Below are positions 23,300 to 47,600 of a stretch of DNA of 64,000 bases, piece by piece. Source of the DNA: Atrina japonica (Eukaryota; Mollusca; Bivalvia; Pterioida; Pinnidae); assembly GCA_030159075.1 (NCBI GenBank), contig BROG01000153.1:124001-188000 (forward strand), read 5' to 3'. Both the position numbers and the translations under genes were made by a program. Each line of letters opens with the position of its first letter. Within the stretch, counting starts at the first letter, position 1. The notes beneath the pieces were generated by a model that saw nothing but the letters and a program-made list of their open reading frames with translations, made no database searches and was not told the origin of the DNA.

Positions 23300-24580
23300 C
23301 AATTGACTTAAGTAACATTCATCACGACATTTCCCAGCTGATTGGTAAAAAATGTTAAATTAAGTGGCTTTGTCAATTGTCATGAACGAATATTAACTGT
23401 TTCCCTTTTCGTAAGTCAGATTCAAACATTCTGTGGTATATTCCTTTGATAAAATATCAGAAAAAAAACCGAAAATGTGTCGTTAAGCAGCGTATCACCG
23501 ACAACCGGTCAACAACCACATGGTCGCCGCCATTAGAGGGGACCATTCTTTTCTGACACATTTAACCCTCCACTACCGAGCCGCTGAGTATTATTAATCA
23601 CTTACCAAGTCTGAGAATAAGTATTCCAGAATTTTCATATCACGAGTTTCTTTCACAATGATATGAAAAAAGAAAATACACCTTAATTCCATTTAGTATT
23701 TCCGGGAAGAAAAGAGAACTACTTATCATGTCACACAGCTGTTCAGCTGTTACGTCATATGAAACACCCCCACCCCGCAAAGTCAATTATATGGAATGAA
23801 TTTAGTATCAAGTGGATCACAGTTTCACAGAAAAATTGTAATATATATGAAAAAAAGGATTGTCTTTTTTCATTTTTTTTTAAAAACATTGAATGTAAAT
23901 GCAATTGCTCATGAAAAAAATCAATGTGTAGCCATCCGTGAAAAACATTCCTTAAATACAACAATCATGTCATTATCCGTCAATTATAGTTTATAACGTA
24001 GAAGTGTGTGTTTCAACAGTTTACCTCAGGATTGATAGCAGCTAAAGTATTTCTCGTACAGACTCCTTTGATATACAAATGCAAATCATTCATTGAAATA
24101 TTTAGGGGTAATTAAGCAACAATTCTCATAAACTGAGTTACTCATGTTCTCTCAATTTACACTTTGTCAACTTTGATAGTAATATTATTTGTAGGGTTGT
24201 TCTAATGATGATACTACAGTGCAAGTACCTCGTATTAAGATATTTCTGTAAAAATCATCATAAGTGGTTAATTCATAAATTCACTCCACAATGGCGGCAT
24301 TAACTGAGATAAAGATGGTTCGAGAAAAGTTATTATTTTCATTTTTCAAGGGATATAAATGTAGAGTGCGTATTTCGATTAATAATGCTATTAAACAGCA
24401 GGGTTAACAGTACCGCATTACAATGTTCAAAATGTATCTAAGAGTTGCTTCCCTTAATATTATAAACATAATACCAAAGTCAGTAGATATTATCGTTCAC
24501 TCATCAAGCCAAGACTTTTCTGTATATCAATTACTCAGGCCAGTCCAAATGTGTGAATGAGTTAAATTGACAAGGCGGAG
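23300..24580. other. unidentified sequence
   Basis: No credible gene. Contains short GC-richer stretches (near 23500-23580) without coding signal. Confidence 0.35.
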
Positions 24581-24584
24581 TACC

Positions 24585-24800
24585 CTTTTGAGTAATCGGT
24601 AATGACAAACTTGGCGGGAAAAACGTATCATTCCTCAATGGATACTCGTGATATGGTAACAAGTAGAAATTTTTACCAGTGTAATTGTAATTTAGTTATG
24701 CTTTATTACCTGTTATAACTAATTAAATTTATTAATCTCGTCCGAGTCAGGAATAGGTTCACAAAACTCGTCCTGGTTACTAGTATATGGATATTACTAT
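24585..24800 (+). repeat. dispersed repeat, partner at 42715-42935
   Basis: Both copies have, in order, a GGCGG start, ATGGTRACAAGTAG, GTGTAATT, GTTCACA and TATGGATWTTACTA. They are diverged. Class unknown. Confidence 0.55.
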
Positions 24801-24811
24801 AACATACCACT

Positions 24812-24876
24812 GCGATCCTTTATTGGTAGAATGATCGCCTCGCACGCGGAAGTGTCCTGGTTCGACTCCAAGTAAC
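24812..24876 (+). repeat. tRNA-Gly-like fragment
   Basis: TTGGTAGAATGATCGCCTCG, then CACGCGGAAGTGTCCTGGTT and CGACTCC, resembles the D-arm to T-arm of a tRNA-Gly with a CACGCGG anticodon-arm pattern. The acceptor ends do not pair, so it is a pseudogene or SINE head. Confidence 0.5.
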
Positions 24877-24984
24877 AAGTCATACTTAAGATTTTTAAAG
24901 ATTGCAGTGACTGTTCTATCTTCAACTTTGTGCATACGGAATGAAGTCAGCATTATGCGGATGAGACGTAAAATATTTTAAACG

Positions 24985-25030
24985 TAATACCAAAGTTATA
25001 ATGCTCAAGACGATCGTTTTCACGAGTTGA
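24985..25030 (-). ncRNA. hammerhead-like remnant
   Basis: The minus strand reads GAAAACGATCGTCTTGAGC followed by ATTATAACTTTGGTATTA, the same 3' half as at 952-987. The 5' core strand has decayed to TTGATGG next to a GTTGATGGAACATCAAC palindrome. Confidence 0.4.
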
Positions 25031-25745
25031 TGTTCCATCAACTGAGTAATGTTATGGTAAGTTGTTTATTGGGAACAAGTCAAAGCACATTTTGCAGTAT
25101 GGGGTTAATAACACATTATATTGACGGGAAATTACACATGCATGTGCATTTCTGCAACATAAACTCAACTTCAAAATTTAAATTTCCTAAATACACTTTT
25201 ATTTGTAAATTTTTCCGATTTAAATTGACGAAAATAAAGTAACAATTCGCTGACTTCTTTTAGGAGTTTTAAGACATTATACCCTTATGACAAAATTGGC
25301 GTTCAAAGCGATTGATCAGACTGTTTACAATTCTTGCGCACGATTAATATGCAAATGTGATTTGGTCGAGTTGGGTATCTTTCTTTACCGTGTATTGACA
25401 AGATCATGGCTGTGGAGTTGGACATTAGAAGTTGTCATTCACGTGATCTTAACTGATGGAAAAAATCTCGACAGTCTTTGAAGTTGGGAAAATGCTTATA
25501 TACACTTGTATTGACCTACAGATTTAAGGCTACTGATGGGAAGTATAGCGTAAGGGTACAATACTGTCCAGTCGCATAGTAATTTAATATCGATGAAACG
25601 ATGTTTATAAGCGCAAGGTTTTATAATCGTATCGCTGATATATATAGTTTGTTGCATAATAAATATGCCATCAGTACTCGCGTTAGGTCGAATGTCTTCC
25701 CTGATTTTAAGTTACTTTTATTGTAAAATCTAATTTTACCGAAAT
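25022..25745 (+). repeat. long dispersed repeat, inverted partner at 14870-15690
   Basis: See the partner. This copy also ends in AGTTACTTTTATTGTAAAAT, whose reverse complement occurs in the partner and again in TAAAAAGTAACTTAAAATCG just downstream, hinting at a short terminal inverted repeat. Confidence 0.7.
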
Positions 25746-26029
25746 AAAAAGTAACTTAAAATCGTTGTAGAATTTCGGCCTATACTCCCGTGTGATATAA
25801 ATGGTAAAGAATGTACAAACAAATTATGTTTCTAATATTATACCTCTTCATAAATTCTAGCGATTTCATTGGACAATAAGCGTTGAGTATTTTCCACTGT
25901 CTCGGTCATTCTAGGGTGATATTCAGCAGGGTGATATTCAATAAAAATATCACATGCGCAGAAATGGATGCGCGTACGGTTCGTTTGTTTTTGCTATGTA
26001 GTAATTATTTGTAACATCTATATGAGTTA

Positions 26030-26430
26030 TGTAGCATGCACTTCTTCGACGCAGACGGGAACCGAAAGAAACAACAACCGAAATGAAATGATTTGAAATT
26101 ATCAAATATATTTGCTGACGTCAGCCAAACAGACATGCTCGCTTGAGGATTACGATTCAAAATCAACGCTAAGAACGGTTTGGGTACAGTATCGAAGGCA
26201 GTTTGTAAGCTATTACGAACGTGATGGACTTGTTTGCATGAATAAAGTATAAAAATTATACTGCTGTTGTAGTTTATTTTGTGTTTTAAGTAATTCAATG
26301 GATTGTATATGCTTCAATACAGTGATTACAACACAATAAATATAACATTCCTGATCGGGTGGTAGTGGAAATTGTCACCCCGAGGAAATACATTGTTAAC
26401 CCTCTCAGGAATGTTATATTTATATATTGT
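26030..26430 (-). repeat. dispersed repeat, inverted partner of 13484-13900
   Basis: Contains a hairpin with AAATATAACATTCCTGA and TCAGGAATGTTATATTT arms (about 26338-26420) in addition to the match to 13540-13900. Confidence 0.6.
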
Positions 26431-27300
26431 CATTATTGTTCTTATTTGAAATAATATTAATTTGGGTGATTCACGCTAAGGTTTTTGCTAAATATGGAAA
26501 CTCAGTAAAAAGGCTGATGTCATATTGTGAGACCTAGGGATTTGCACGTTATGTATTATTTGTTCATATTTGTTTTCTTATATTTCAATGAATAATTACA
26601 GACACTGTTTATTCAAACCAGAAACCTATTAGATATAAGTGTAATAGACCTTTTCCGAGTTGTTACGGTACGTCGCGGTAAGTCATTGTAGTATGCGGCC
26701 TCAAAGAAAACTGTGTCCCACATTACTTCCAGTTAATGAGTTTATAGTATAGGTGACCAGGAATATGTGTTTTGACGTCGATTGATTTGAGGTAAAACTA
26801 TTCCAAAAACTTAAACAAAACTGGACAACTAGAAAAAAAGGTCTATTGGAAAATATCGAATAATTTATAGCGAAATTAGGTTCTGATATAGAAGAATTAG
26901 AAAGAGTTTCAATTTTGGCTTGGTTTGGTGTTATTCAATGATAGAACTAATCATTTCGTCAGAAGTAAGTGTAATATAAGCTTTTGTAGCATTTACAGGT
27001 TTCTTCAACGCCCATTCCTACGTCCGTCCTGTTAAGGCGATGGTTAAAATACTGTTATTGCTCATGTTCACGATCCAATTAATACTGGTCTTACAATACT
27101 TACTAATTCACTTTCACGTCCATATTTAAAATAGTATAACACATTAGAACTACAAAAAACCAAACTTCAGGAAAATACATGGGAAATTGCGACAATTTTC
27201 AATAAACACTCGAATGCTCATCTACAAAATTAGATTATAGAGAATATAGAGAATTCAAAATTATAAAATGATATGAGTAATGCAGAGATCTAAACTTGTA
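26431..27300. other. unidentified AT-rich sequence
   Basis: No gene recognised; the last ~70 bp (AAAATGATATGAGTAATGCA) match a phrase near 13447. Confidence 0.35.
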
Positions 27301-27308
27301 TAAATACA

Positions 27309-27674
27309 GTAGAAATTCGATGAGTCCAATTGCAATCAGTCGAATTTCTCGATGTTTCGAATACATTTTGGGCCCATTTATACAAAAACATCGAAAATTC
27401 CTACAAGTAATTCGAAGTCAAAATTTACACGTGTATGAACCCCCATGGTAGTTGTCCTCCTTCTCATAATCACTCAATGTTTCAGTTTCACGAAAATTAA
27501 GTCAATCTTAGCACTAATTTCTAAATATCATGTCCGTATGTGTCTTCGAAGCAGTCAACTACATCTTATAGAACCTCAAAAGTAAAACTCTATTTTTCTC
27601 GGCTGCCATCCATGATTCGATGTCCCGATGCTTCGAACTTTTCTAGGTGGTCCCTTGAACTTAGACTCTTTGAA

Positions 27675-27680
<6 letters not shown>
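27309..27680 (+). mobile_element. pogo/Tigger-like non-autonomous element (tentative)
   Basis: Begins CAGTAGAAATTCGATGAGTC and is full of TCGAA words (CTCGATGTTTCGAA; GATGTCCCGATGCTTCGAAC; GGTGGTCCCTTGAACTTAGA). This style is typical of the ends of pogo/Tigger elements in animals. A clean terminal inverted repeat could not be closed because the right end passes into an AT array. Confidence 0.45.

Positions 27681-27768
<88 letters not shown>
27674..27768 (+). repeat. (AT)n microsatellite
   Basis: About 47 AT units. Confidence 0.9.
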
Positions 27769-27774
27769 CTTGTG

Positions 27775-27990
27775 TAGGTAAATATCATATCAGTTCAATC
27801 GGATGTGCCCATTTAATGACTAAGCGATATTCCTTCATCGGTGACAAAATCTTTTGAACACACCTATTAGTGATTACGCCTATACATACAGTCCGCAAGT
27901 AAAGAAATACACATTTCACAGTTTAAGAGAATTCTAAATAATAGCGATCTATTGTAAGTAATTCATGTATAACGTGAAAGGTGATAAAAT
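27775..27990 (+). repeat. dispersed block, third diverged copy
   Basis: Shares GACAAAATCTTT, ATTAGTGATTAC, ACAGTCCGC, AATACACATTTCA, GCGATCTATTGTAAGTAA and CATGTATAACG with 13915-14235. Confidence 0.65.
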
Positions 27991-28800
27991 ACACTGTAAC
28001 GATCATTGTGTAGTTGTACCCAGACCATAAAACATCCTCCAGTTATGATGAATCATCAATCACGTCAAACATATAAAGTTATTTTTACGTTTGTGTACCC
28101 GTGTATGATATCAGTCAAAATGTAGGTGTAAATGCACGCCACTTGATGTTTTCAGAACAATTCGTGACATAATAACTAAACATTGTGAAAAGTAAGAAAA
28201 TTAAAAGAAAGACTGCGGATATGATTATAATATAACTTAGAATTCTATTTTTACGTAGATATAAACACCCACAATAGTATGATGAAGCTAATGATATCGA
28301 AAACAACCCTTACCCCAATGAAGTAATGTCTATAATTTAGATATGCATTTATGATTTAACACTAACTGAATGTCGTCAGATTTCGTCAAATAGGAATCAA
28401 CATATACATTTGTACAAATTTTCCCATCTACATTTAAAATAACTCACTGTCCCATTCACAGGCATGTTATTCCATTCATAGCTTACTTCCGATACGGATG
28501 CAGCATGATATTGCGGCTGAAATATATATTGTTTTGAGATATTTTTAAATTATATTACTCATTCAAACCGTACATGATTTACTACAATTTGTGTTAGAGT
28601 GGTATCTTACTCCCAAACTTTCATAGAATTGTTACATGATCATACTCTGTTGAATAATACATTTAGAAAAAAAAAAAACATCATGTGCGTACTTATAATT
28701 GTTTACTTCCGCATAATAATGACTTCCGCTCTTTTCAAAGTTCTAAATATATCCAATGGATGAACGTTTTTCTGATATGTGCATCATAATCATAATCACC
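27991..28800. other. unidentified sequence
   Basis: No gene or repeat partner recognised. Confidence 0.35.
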
Positions 28801-28802
28801 AT

Positions 28803-28805
28803 CTT

Positions 28806-28863
<58 letters not shown>

Positions 28864-28961
28864 GTCGTCGTCGTCGTCGTCGTCGTCACTGTCGTCGTCG
28901 TTGTCGTACCCGTCATTACTCATTGTATTAGTAATAATATTATCATTATCAGTAGTAGTAC

Positions 28962-29000
<39 letters not shown>

Positions 29001-29072
29001 TGTCGTCGTCGTTGTCGTACCCGTCATTACTCATTGTATTAGTAATAATATTATCATTATCAGTAGTAGTAC

Positions 29073-29105
<33 letters not shown>

Positions 29106-29207
29106 TGTCGTCGTCGTTGTCGTACCCGTCATTACTCATTGTATTAGTAATAATATTATCATTATCAGTAGTAGTACCATCATCATCATCATCATCATCA
29201 TCATCAC
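28803..29207 (+). repeat. (ATC)n/(GTC)n satellite with 105-111 bp higher-order unit
   Basis: Long ATC array, GTC array, then a unit (TCGTACCCGTCATTACTCAT, then ATTAGTAATAATATTATCAT, then GTAGTAGTACC plus an ATC run) repeated three times; the word CCCGTC starts at 28909, 29020 and 29125. Long open frames on both strands (poly-Ile/Ser, poly-Asp) are by-products of the triplet repeat. Confidence 0.9.
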
Positions 29208-29355
29208 CGGAAGTCAGTTTTACTGATGGGGAAAGAACCCAGTGATTCGGGTAGTATAATAATTAAAAATCATAGGCCATCTTTGTAGATTATATACCCA
29301 TCACTAGATCAGAAGCGAGATGAGAGTCTTACGTGTATATACTGAATAATGATAT

Positions 29356-29420
29356 AATTTCTCATTTATTTCATTTGATTTCGACTGTGACCTCGCAGTG
29401 GGTGTGATCAGTCAACAGAG
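29356..29420 (+). mobile_element. small PLE 3' fragment
   Basis: ATTTCATTTGATTTCGACTG and TCGCAGTGGGTGTGATC match the GACTGTGGACTCACGGCGGG part of PLE 3' ends. Confidence 0.5.
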
Positions 29421-30438
29421 AATGTTTACTTTTCTATGGTACCTTAACCTATATCATTTCAGATTTCCGTGCTTGTTCAATATATCAGAATTTTGTAATG
29501 ATTTCTGAACATCTACGATTGATAATTTGCATCGGTATCTGTGTTTATTGTACATTCCAGCATCTGTTGAGTAGTAAAAAATCAAATAAGATAATCAAGA
29601 TATTGTTTTGTTTTCTTTTAGGAAAGGATTTTGAAATCACATTGAGACTAAAGCTTGAAATAAGTGTTTTATCTGTGCTAATAACCTGTACCTGATATGT
29701 TATGACAAGACGATGTTTATTTAACTATTATTACAATTCAAACCGAAACATTTTGTCGGACACACACAATTTGTCTTATCCTCAGTTTTAGCAATTCTAA
29801 TATATTTCAAACGATAATTTCGGTGAGTGATATCTTAATGTCGAACATTACATAAAAGGTTCCTTCAGGTGAAATTATGGGAAATCAGTTATCTTTGAAA
29901 ATCGACTGTGTGTATGAAATGGACATTACCTATTTCCTAAGGCGAGTAAATACGCGTTACTTTAATTTGCGAGTTTACAGGCTTTAAATCACCTTACACA
30001 TAGAATCAACAGAAAGAAATGGGTTAATTCAAAGCAAGTTACACTTGTCTATAGAGAAAATGTTATAAAGTTGAAAGAGTTACGTATCTCAGAAGATATG
30101 CCTTCATTATCAAAATTTACAATCTGTTTAATATTAAAAGGTTGGAACACAGGTAACTGGGTTTATTTTGTCCGCATTTTAATCCATTTTATATAAACCC
30201 ACAGTAAGGAATTTTACTACCCAATAATAGTTTCATTGCTTGCATATTTATTGTAATCCATGTGTGTCATAAGGCATGTGTACTTAATTCACTGAAGTGA
30301 TAGGTCGTTATGTGTGACGAATGGATTACTTTTGTCTTTAAATTATGATATTTCATCATTCAATAAAAGGCAACTGTAATATATTAATAATGACAAATTG
30401 ATTATCCTGCCATAAAAAATAAAGGTATCCTTCAGTTG
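29421..30438. other. upstream region of P450 gene 1, no feature recognised
   Basis: AT-rich sequence without an exon, repeat or RNA gene that I can identify. Confidence 0.35.
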
Positions 30439-30678
30439 AACTCGAAATACCACAAAATGTAACCGGGATTTAAATATCAACAGGTTTGATCAACACGGCA
30501 TAAAGAGAGTAAATATTTCACCGTCGGAAGTATAGTCATACCTGATGATCATGTATTCCATAAGAAATACGATATCTGACGTACTGCTGGGTTAGATGTT
30601 CATTTCACATACACCTTATTGATATCCAAAATCACAGAGTCAACTCGCCGCCTTGAGGAATAGACAAATACACTAGAC
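30439..30678 (+). promoter_or_regulatory. putative proximal promoter / 5' UTR of P450 gene 1
   Basis: A block from about 30455 to 30518 (landmarks GATTTAAATATCAACAGG, TTTGATCAACACGGCATAAA, GAGAGTAAATAT) is nearly identical to 47067-47130 upstream of gene 2. CGGCATAAAGAGAG may act as a TATA-like element. A second conserved piece, GTCAACTCGCCGCC, lies just before each start codon and would be 5' UTR. Conservation amid diverged flanks supports a regulatory role, but recent duplication could also explain it. Confidence 0.5.
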
Positions 30679-42303
<11,625 letters not shown>

Positions 42304-42714
42304 ATAGTGTAGATTATATACCTATACATACGTCACACTACATCCTGTTATCGTATGGACTCACAGGCATAAATCGCACATGTGCAGCAGTTCCATGCAC
42401 AAATGCAATGGTATGTCTGCAGATCCATTACGGACGCCAAAAATTGTATTTTCCGTTACAGTCTTGTATTTGGCGTTACCATAGTGATATAATATACCGC
42501 AAATTAATTTACATCTGATGGTATTCATGGAACATTGTTGTGTAATATCGAGACAATCAAGCAAAACTTATAAACATGCCTAACGTATTATATATGTAAA
42601 TACATGTATATGGTTTTATTTCATCGATATATTAGATCATACTCTATTTTATGGATGGGACAATCCTGTTACATAGTACATTATGACCATCCGCAAAAAA
42701 ACTATTGCCAGATT
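42304..42714 (+). other. 3' flank / probable 3' UTR of P450 gene 1
   Basis: No canonical AATAAA in the first ~350 bp; TATAAA at 42568 could serve as a variant. Nothing else recognised. Confidence 0.35.
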
Positions 42715-42935
42715 CACATAATATGGCGGGGCGAAATTACCTTTTGATTTTCGTACGGATGATTCTTTACACTTTTCGGTTATTACAAACTACGCAGGAA
42801 AACCGTTTTAATCCTCTCTTATATATGGTGACAAGTAGGAACGATTACTCTAGTCTGTGTAATTTTATTGTAAGCGTTCGTCCAGGTCAAGAAAGGGTTC
42901 ACAGGATTTGAACCCGCCAGGGTTATATGGATTTT
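42715..42935 (+). repeat. dispersed repeat, partner at 24585-24800
   Basis: See partner. The segment GGGTTCACAGGATTTGAACC resembles an antisense tRNA T-arm, so the family may have a tRNA-like part. Confidence 0.5.
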
Positions 42936-43206
42936 ACTACAGTAATTATTATTATGTATAATAATATATTCCGGTATTTGCATGGACGATAAAGGAAAGC
43001 AGTACTCCCATTACATGTATATATAAGACTCGCTTATTTAACAAATCACGAGACATCAATCCCCTTATACAATGGAAACCTAATTCATACATTTGGTACG
43101 AGAAATTAATAATCATACTATATTGTGACTGCATCATTTCACGTGTGCATTAGACACATTTATCCGTGTTAGTAATGTGATGTTATACCTTTCCTAATGT
43201 AGAGAT

Positions 43207-43211
43207 CATAA

Positions 43212-43291
<80 letters not shown>
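43207..43291 (+). repeat. (TG)n(AG)n microsatellite
   Basis: Short TG run followed by about 30 AG units. Confidence 0.9.
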
Positions 43292-43705
43292 GGGGGAAGA
43301 GTGGAGAGTGTTGGGATTTGTACAAGAAATGAAATTTTATGCTGCTCCAAATTTTGTGATCTTTATAAACTATGTGTGTGTGTATGTGTGTGTGTTATCA
43401 TTACAACCACATCACTGTTACTAAAGTTAGTGAGTGCAAACTATAGTGTACATTTATGTATATATCTTGTATGACAAATGTGTCTATAATCTTACTTAAA
43501 GGTTGTAAAACAATATTTGTTTTTCGTTTGTTACTATAAAACGGATTTTATAAAAACAAGCTCTTATATTTTTATCGTTATTAAATGAATATGCAAACAT
43601 ACAATCATACATTTATGATACAGTTGAATGCACCCATGCAGTACCTAAAGTCGCATTGCACCGTAGTTGGATACGTAAATTCCGGCGGAACTACGTTTCT
43701 AAATT

Positions 43706-43709
<4 letters not shown>

Positions 43710-43744
<35 letters not shown>

Positions 43745-43775
43745 TGTTATATATAATATATAATATATATACCCG
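43710..43775 (+). repeat. (AT)n-rich microsatellite
   Basis: AT run with an imperfect second part. Confidence 0.8.
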
Positions 43776-44325
43776 CATAACTGTTCACTATTTCTAATTA
43801 TAATTCCAAACCCGCATAACGCCGCTATTTAACGTAGAAGAACGGATTCGCCATCTCGCCGCCGATTCCCTCGTTGTAACGTCATTTATACTTGTTAAAT
43901 CCCTCGAACATGTCGCCAGACCAGATGAAAAAAAAAAAACAGGTGTGAGTAAAACTGTTAGCCGACGGTAGCTTGTTTACTTACTTCAAATACTTCCACT
44001 GAAAAGGGAGATAACTCGAATATCGAGTGTGACAAACTGGTATCCGGGTGTATGAACAAAGTGTAGAAGTCAGACGGAGACCAGCTTACGAATGTCACAA
44101 TTTTCAAACCTCGCTTCCGTGAAAGTTGTAACTTGAATAATCCAGTCGTTATATTTCGCTTACTTCGATCACTACATTAACTGGAGGGATTTTGACCTGG
44201 GAGAATCATTCGAGTTCTGTAAGCTGGAGAAAATCGACACTTCGTTTGTTTACACAGCAATTATCACACATCAATCATCAAGCACAATTTATTCAGAAAT
44301 AACAAGACACCTACAAACCTGTCCG
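43776..44325. other. intergenic, GC-richer unidentified sequence
   Basis: No exon-like frame or repeat partner recognised. Confidence 0.35.
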
Positions 44326-44328
44326 ACT

Positions 44329-44412
44329 ACAGCCAGGGTTCGAACTCTCGGCGTACGACAGCAACCCGTCTGCCCCCCATGCACGACGCCCTACCATTCG
44401 GTCATCTACGCA
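44329..44412 (-). repeat. tRNA-like sequence (SINE head or tRNA pseudogene)
   Basis: The minus strand has an A-box-like GACCGAATGGTAGGGCG and a B-box-like GAGAGTTCGAACCCTGGC with a long spacer. No sound cloverleaf was found, so a functional tRNA is unlikely. Confidence 0.45.
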
Positions 44413-46500
44413 TTCACTCGATAGCTGTGTTTAGGGTTCCGTACCACACTCCTCACAGCGGGTAATAATCCTTGACCTTATACACCACTACTTTCGCCCC
44501 TTCGGAAACTATCGGTTATTCAGTGCGGTACAGTAATTTTTGCAACGGTTTCACTGTACTACTTTCGTCGTTACTTAGTAACCATAGAAGCTATGCTTCA
44601 AACTGGTAGACACGGAAAAGTGTTCTATAGTAAAGAAGAAACGATCCGGAACTTTCACAAACATGATATAATATATTCTTTCATATAGTCTTTCGTGGTT
44701 ATTGGTCTAGTCTCATTCAGGGCAAACATGTCATCAGTTTTCATTCGGAATATACCAAGTTACTGATCGGGAGGTTTGCTGGGTGTTCCTCTAAACTGTT
44801 GAGATATGTTCACACAGTGTTCTTGTGACAATAAAATTTAGTGTTTAAAAATATTCGAGCTTTTGAAACAAATATGTGATTACTTATAGAATTATCATTT
44901 TGACTGCGCATATGTGTTACAATTATTCACAAAACAACACAAATAACGCTTTATTTTACAATGAAATAAAAGTTAAAATTTTGGGTAAAATTCTATACTA
45001 CGCAAAAAGCGGTGGTGGCAGTGGTGTAAGCCACGTCGAAGAGCTAGCTTAGACGGCGTCGCCGCTGTTTCAGAGTTTGGTTCCGTACATGGTAACTCGG
45101 TCGGAGAAATAGATGTATAATTATATAAAACACAAATATCACTACGTCATCGAACATTTACTATGGACCTTTTGTATCACGGAGTACAACACGGTTTTTT
45201 TTTTTTTTTAAAAATGAATCGGCGGTCAGTCCATTGCCCCTAACCACCGGAGGCAGGACAGCCAATTGACTCGAAGCTGATTGGGAACATCGGAAAATTC
45301 GCTGAATTGTCGCTGTTTTGAAACGCTTAGAAAATTTAAAACAATATATTGTTACAAAATATCCCATTAAAGAGGGATTTGTGCTGCCAGGTGACTGAAT
45401 TCATGAAGCGGGTCGAGCTCGCGAGCGGGAAAATTGCTTGTGTCAACGAAAATGCGCATTTTAAAATTAAATCTTAAATTCTTACAATCTGCTTGCAGTT
45501 GCTTATCATACAAAGTGCATAGGAATTCACCAATGACTTGTTAAAGCCATAATCACGGTGAAATACTGTAAATGGGAATAAACCGCTGAAGTTTGTAACA
45601 AAACTAGAAGCCATTTTGTTCTCGGACTTTATCTACGTCTTGTCATACGACTTCTCGGAACTTTACTTTTCTCCACGATTCTCCAAGTTTTCCATCTAAT
45701 TTACACGTAGTTATTATTGATTTATGAAATTACATAATTTTTTGTCTTTCACCCCACCATCCGATAATTTGATTGACATGCAGATTTTAACAGATCTGGT
45801 ATTTGGTAAGAACAGACGTGAGGAGATACCCGTTTCCAATATACACTTTAATAACAAAATGTATATATTCAGTGATGAAACACCTCAAAGGAGACATGGG
45901 ATAATTTTGAATTGATTTGATTCAAAATATATTGATTTGTGCGTATATAGACTTTTTTTTATAAAAAGTTTTGACTATTATATCATAACATCGATGATGC
46001 ATTTAAGACAAGAATTGCATTTAATAAATATTGTTAATACAGTGTTCAGATCACTAAATTTCCCAAGTCAAAATATCAGTAACATGCATCTTTTTGAATT
46101 TTGAACATTCTAAATCCGGTATTTAATTTGTACAGGTCAGGAAAGGTCTTCTTTCATATAATGTAATCACACAAGCGTTCAGTTGTGCAGTAACTAATAG
46201 TAAACAATAAATGTGTATAACCTACCTGTACCTGTGTCTAAATTATAAATAATTCGTTCTGTTCGTTTTGCCCATGTTTTTATTTACATTTGTTTATTTC
46301 TTCGGTAGTTTAGGTTTACAGTTATTTACTTTATTGATTTCGTTTTGATATAGCCATGTTTATTATCATGTAACATGTAGCATGTCATTCGTATTCCGGT
46401 TGTGTGTGTGACCGTGCATGTTTGCGTGCAACTATGTATGTGTGTGTTATTTATGTAAATTTTAATCTAGATCTTACTTTAAATTTTTCCGTGTCTTTAG
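44413..46500. other. intergenic sequence without recognisable gene
   Basis: Includes a T-run at 45195-45209 and a locally GC-rich stretch (45005-45100). No credible exon. Confidence 0.35.
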
Positions 46501-46512
46501 TCATTTTAGAGC

Positions 46513-46513
<1 letters not shown>

Positions 46514-46552
<39 letters not shown>

Positions 46553-46556
46553 TATA

Positions 46557-46630
<74 letters not shown>
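46514..46630 (+). repeat. (AC)n ... (AT)n microsatellite
   Basis: AC run (46514-46549), short spacer, then about 35 AT units. A second small AT run lies at 46819-46843. Confidence 0.9.
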
Positions 46631-46632
<2 letters not shown>

Positions 46633-47029
46633 TATTGATATTGATATTGATATTTCTCATACCTGCCTATAGAATACGCCTATGGAAGATATGTCGCTTT
46701 CTTGCTGCTATCAAGCAACTATGCGTAATTCCTTCAAAAGGTTAAATTAAGGGTTGATATTCTATGGTCGAGGATTTAATAAAATGTTAAAATTTTCAAG
46801 GTTCGTAACGATATAGAAGATATATATATATATATATATATATCCAAAATGGCGACGTTTTCACATTAACAAGTATGATATGAACCTGTATGTATGGAAA
46901 GTTATGAGAGAAAAGTACACTTTCATATGCTTTTATTAGATAAACGTTTATTCCACCGTTGGGATCACAAAATGAAATAATTTTAATATATGTATATATC
47001 TGCATGTCACCGTACTGTCAGGATATAAA

Positions 47030-47248
47030 TAAATAAAGATTTCCTTTAGCTGAACACAATTGGACACATAATGTAATCGGGGTTTAAATATCAACATGTT
47101 TGATCAGCACGGCATAAAGAGAGTAAATATACCACAGCCGAAAAGGAATATCTGTAAGGAATTCGATCTTTCCACATCACATACGCCTCAAACATCATAC
47201 AGTCAACTCGCCGCCCTGTGGGATATATATATACATGAACGATAAGAC
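47030..47248 (+). promoter_or_regulatory. putative proximal promoter / 5' UTR of P450 gene 2
   Basis: Contains GGTTTAAATATCAACATG, TTTGATCAGCACGGCATAAA and GAGAGTAAATAT (47067-47130), matching gene 1, plus GTCAACTCGCCGCC just upstream of the start. Confidence 0.5.
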
Positions 47249-47600
47249 ATGTTATTTGATTTTGTAGATTTATCTATATTTTTTCTGTTTGTGATTATTT
47301 TTATATGTATCTATTTCCTTTTAAGAAATGATGATGTAGATATACCGGGTCCTTATGCATGGCCAATAATAGGCAATTTACTGTTACTCAAAAATGTACC
47401 TGCAGGGAAGCGAGCGATTTATTTTCAAACTTTAGCAGATAAATATGGAAGTGTGTTTCGTGTAAAGTATGGACCTTTTACTGTCGTCTATCTGTATGGG
47501 TATGAAACCATACACACGGCTTTTGTGAAAAATGGACATATATTCAGTGATCGACCAAACTGGTTTCCGGGAATTGCATATGAGCTTCACCGAGGAAAAG
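47249..47600 (+). CDS. P450 gene 2 exon 1
   Basis: Residues 1-117 plus one base; 15 residue differences from gene 1, about half in the anchor. Ends GGAAAAG before GTTTGA. Confidence 0.92.

Noticed and set aside
28803..29207. CRISPR-like array because of regular repeats and spacers
   Set aside because: Units are microsatellite-based and eukaryotic context is clear; spacers are identical, not unique.
28756..29245. Long poly-Ile, poly-Ser and poly-Asp frames
   Set aside because: Triplet microsatellite read in different frames and on both strands.
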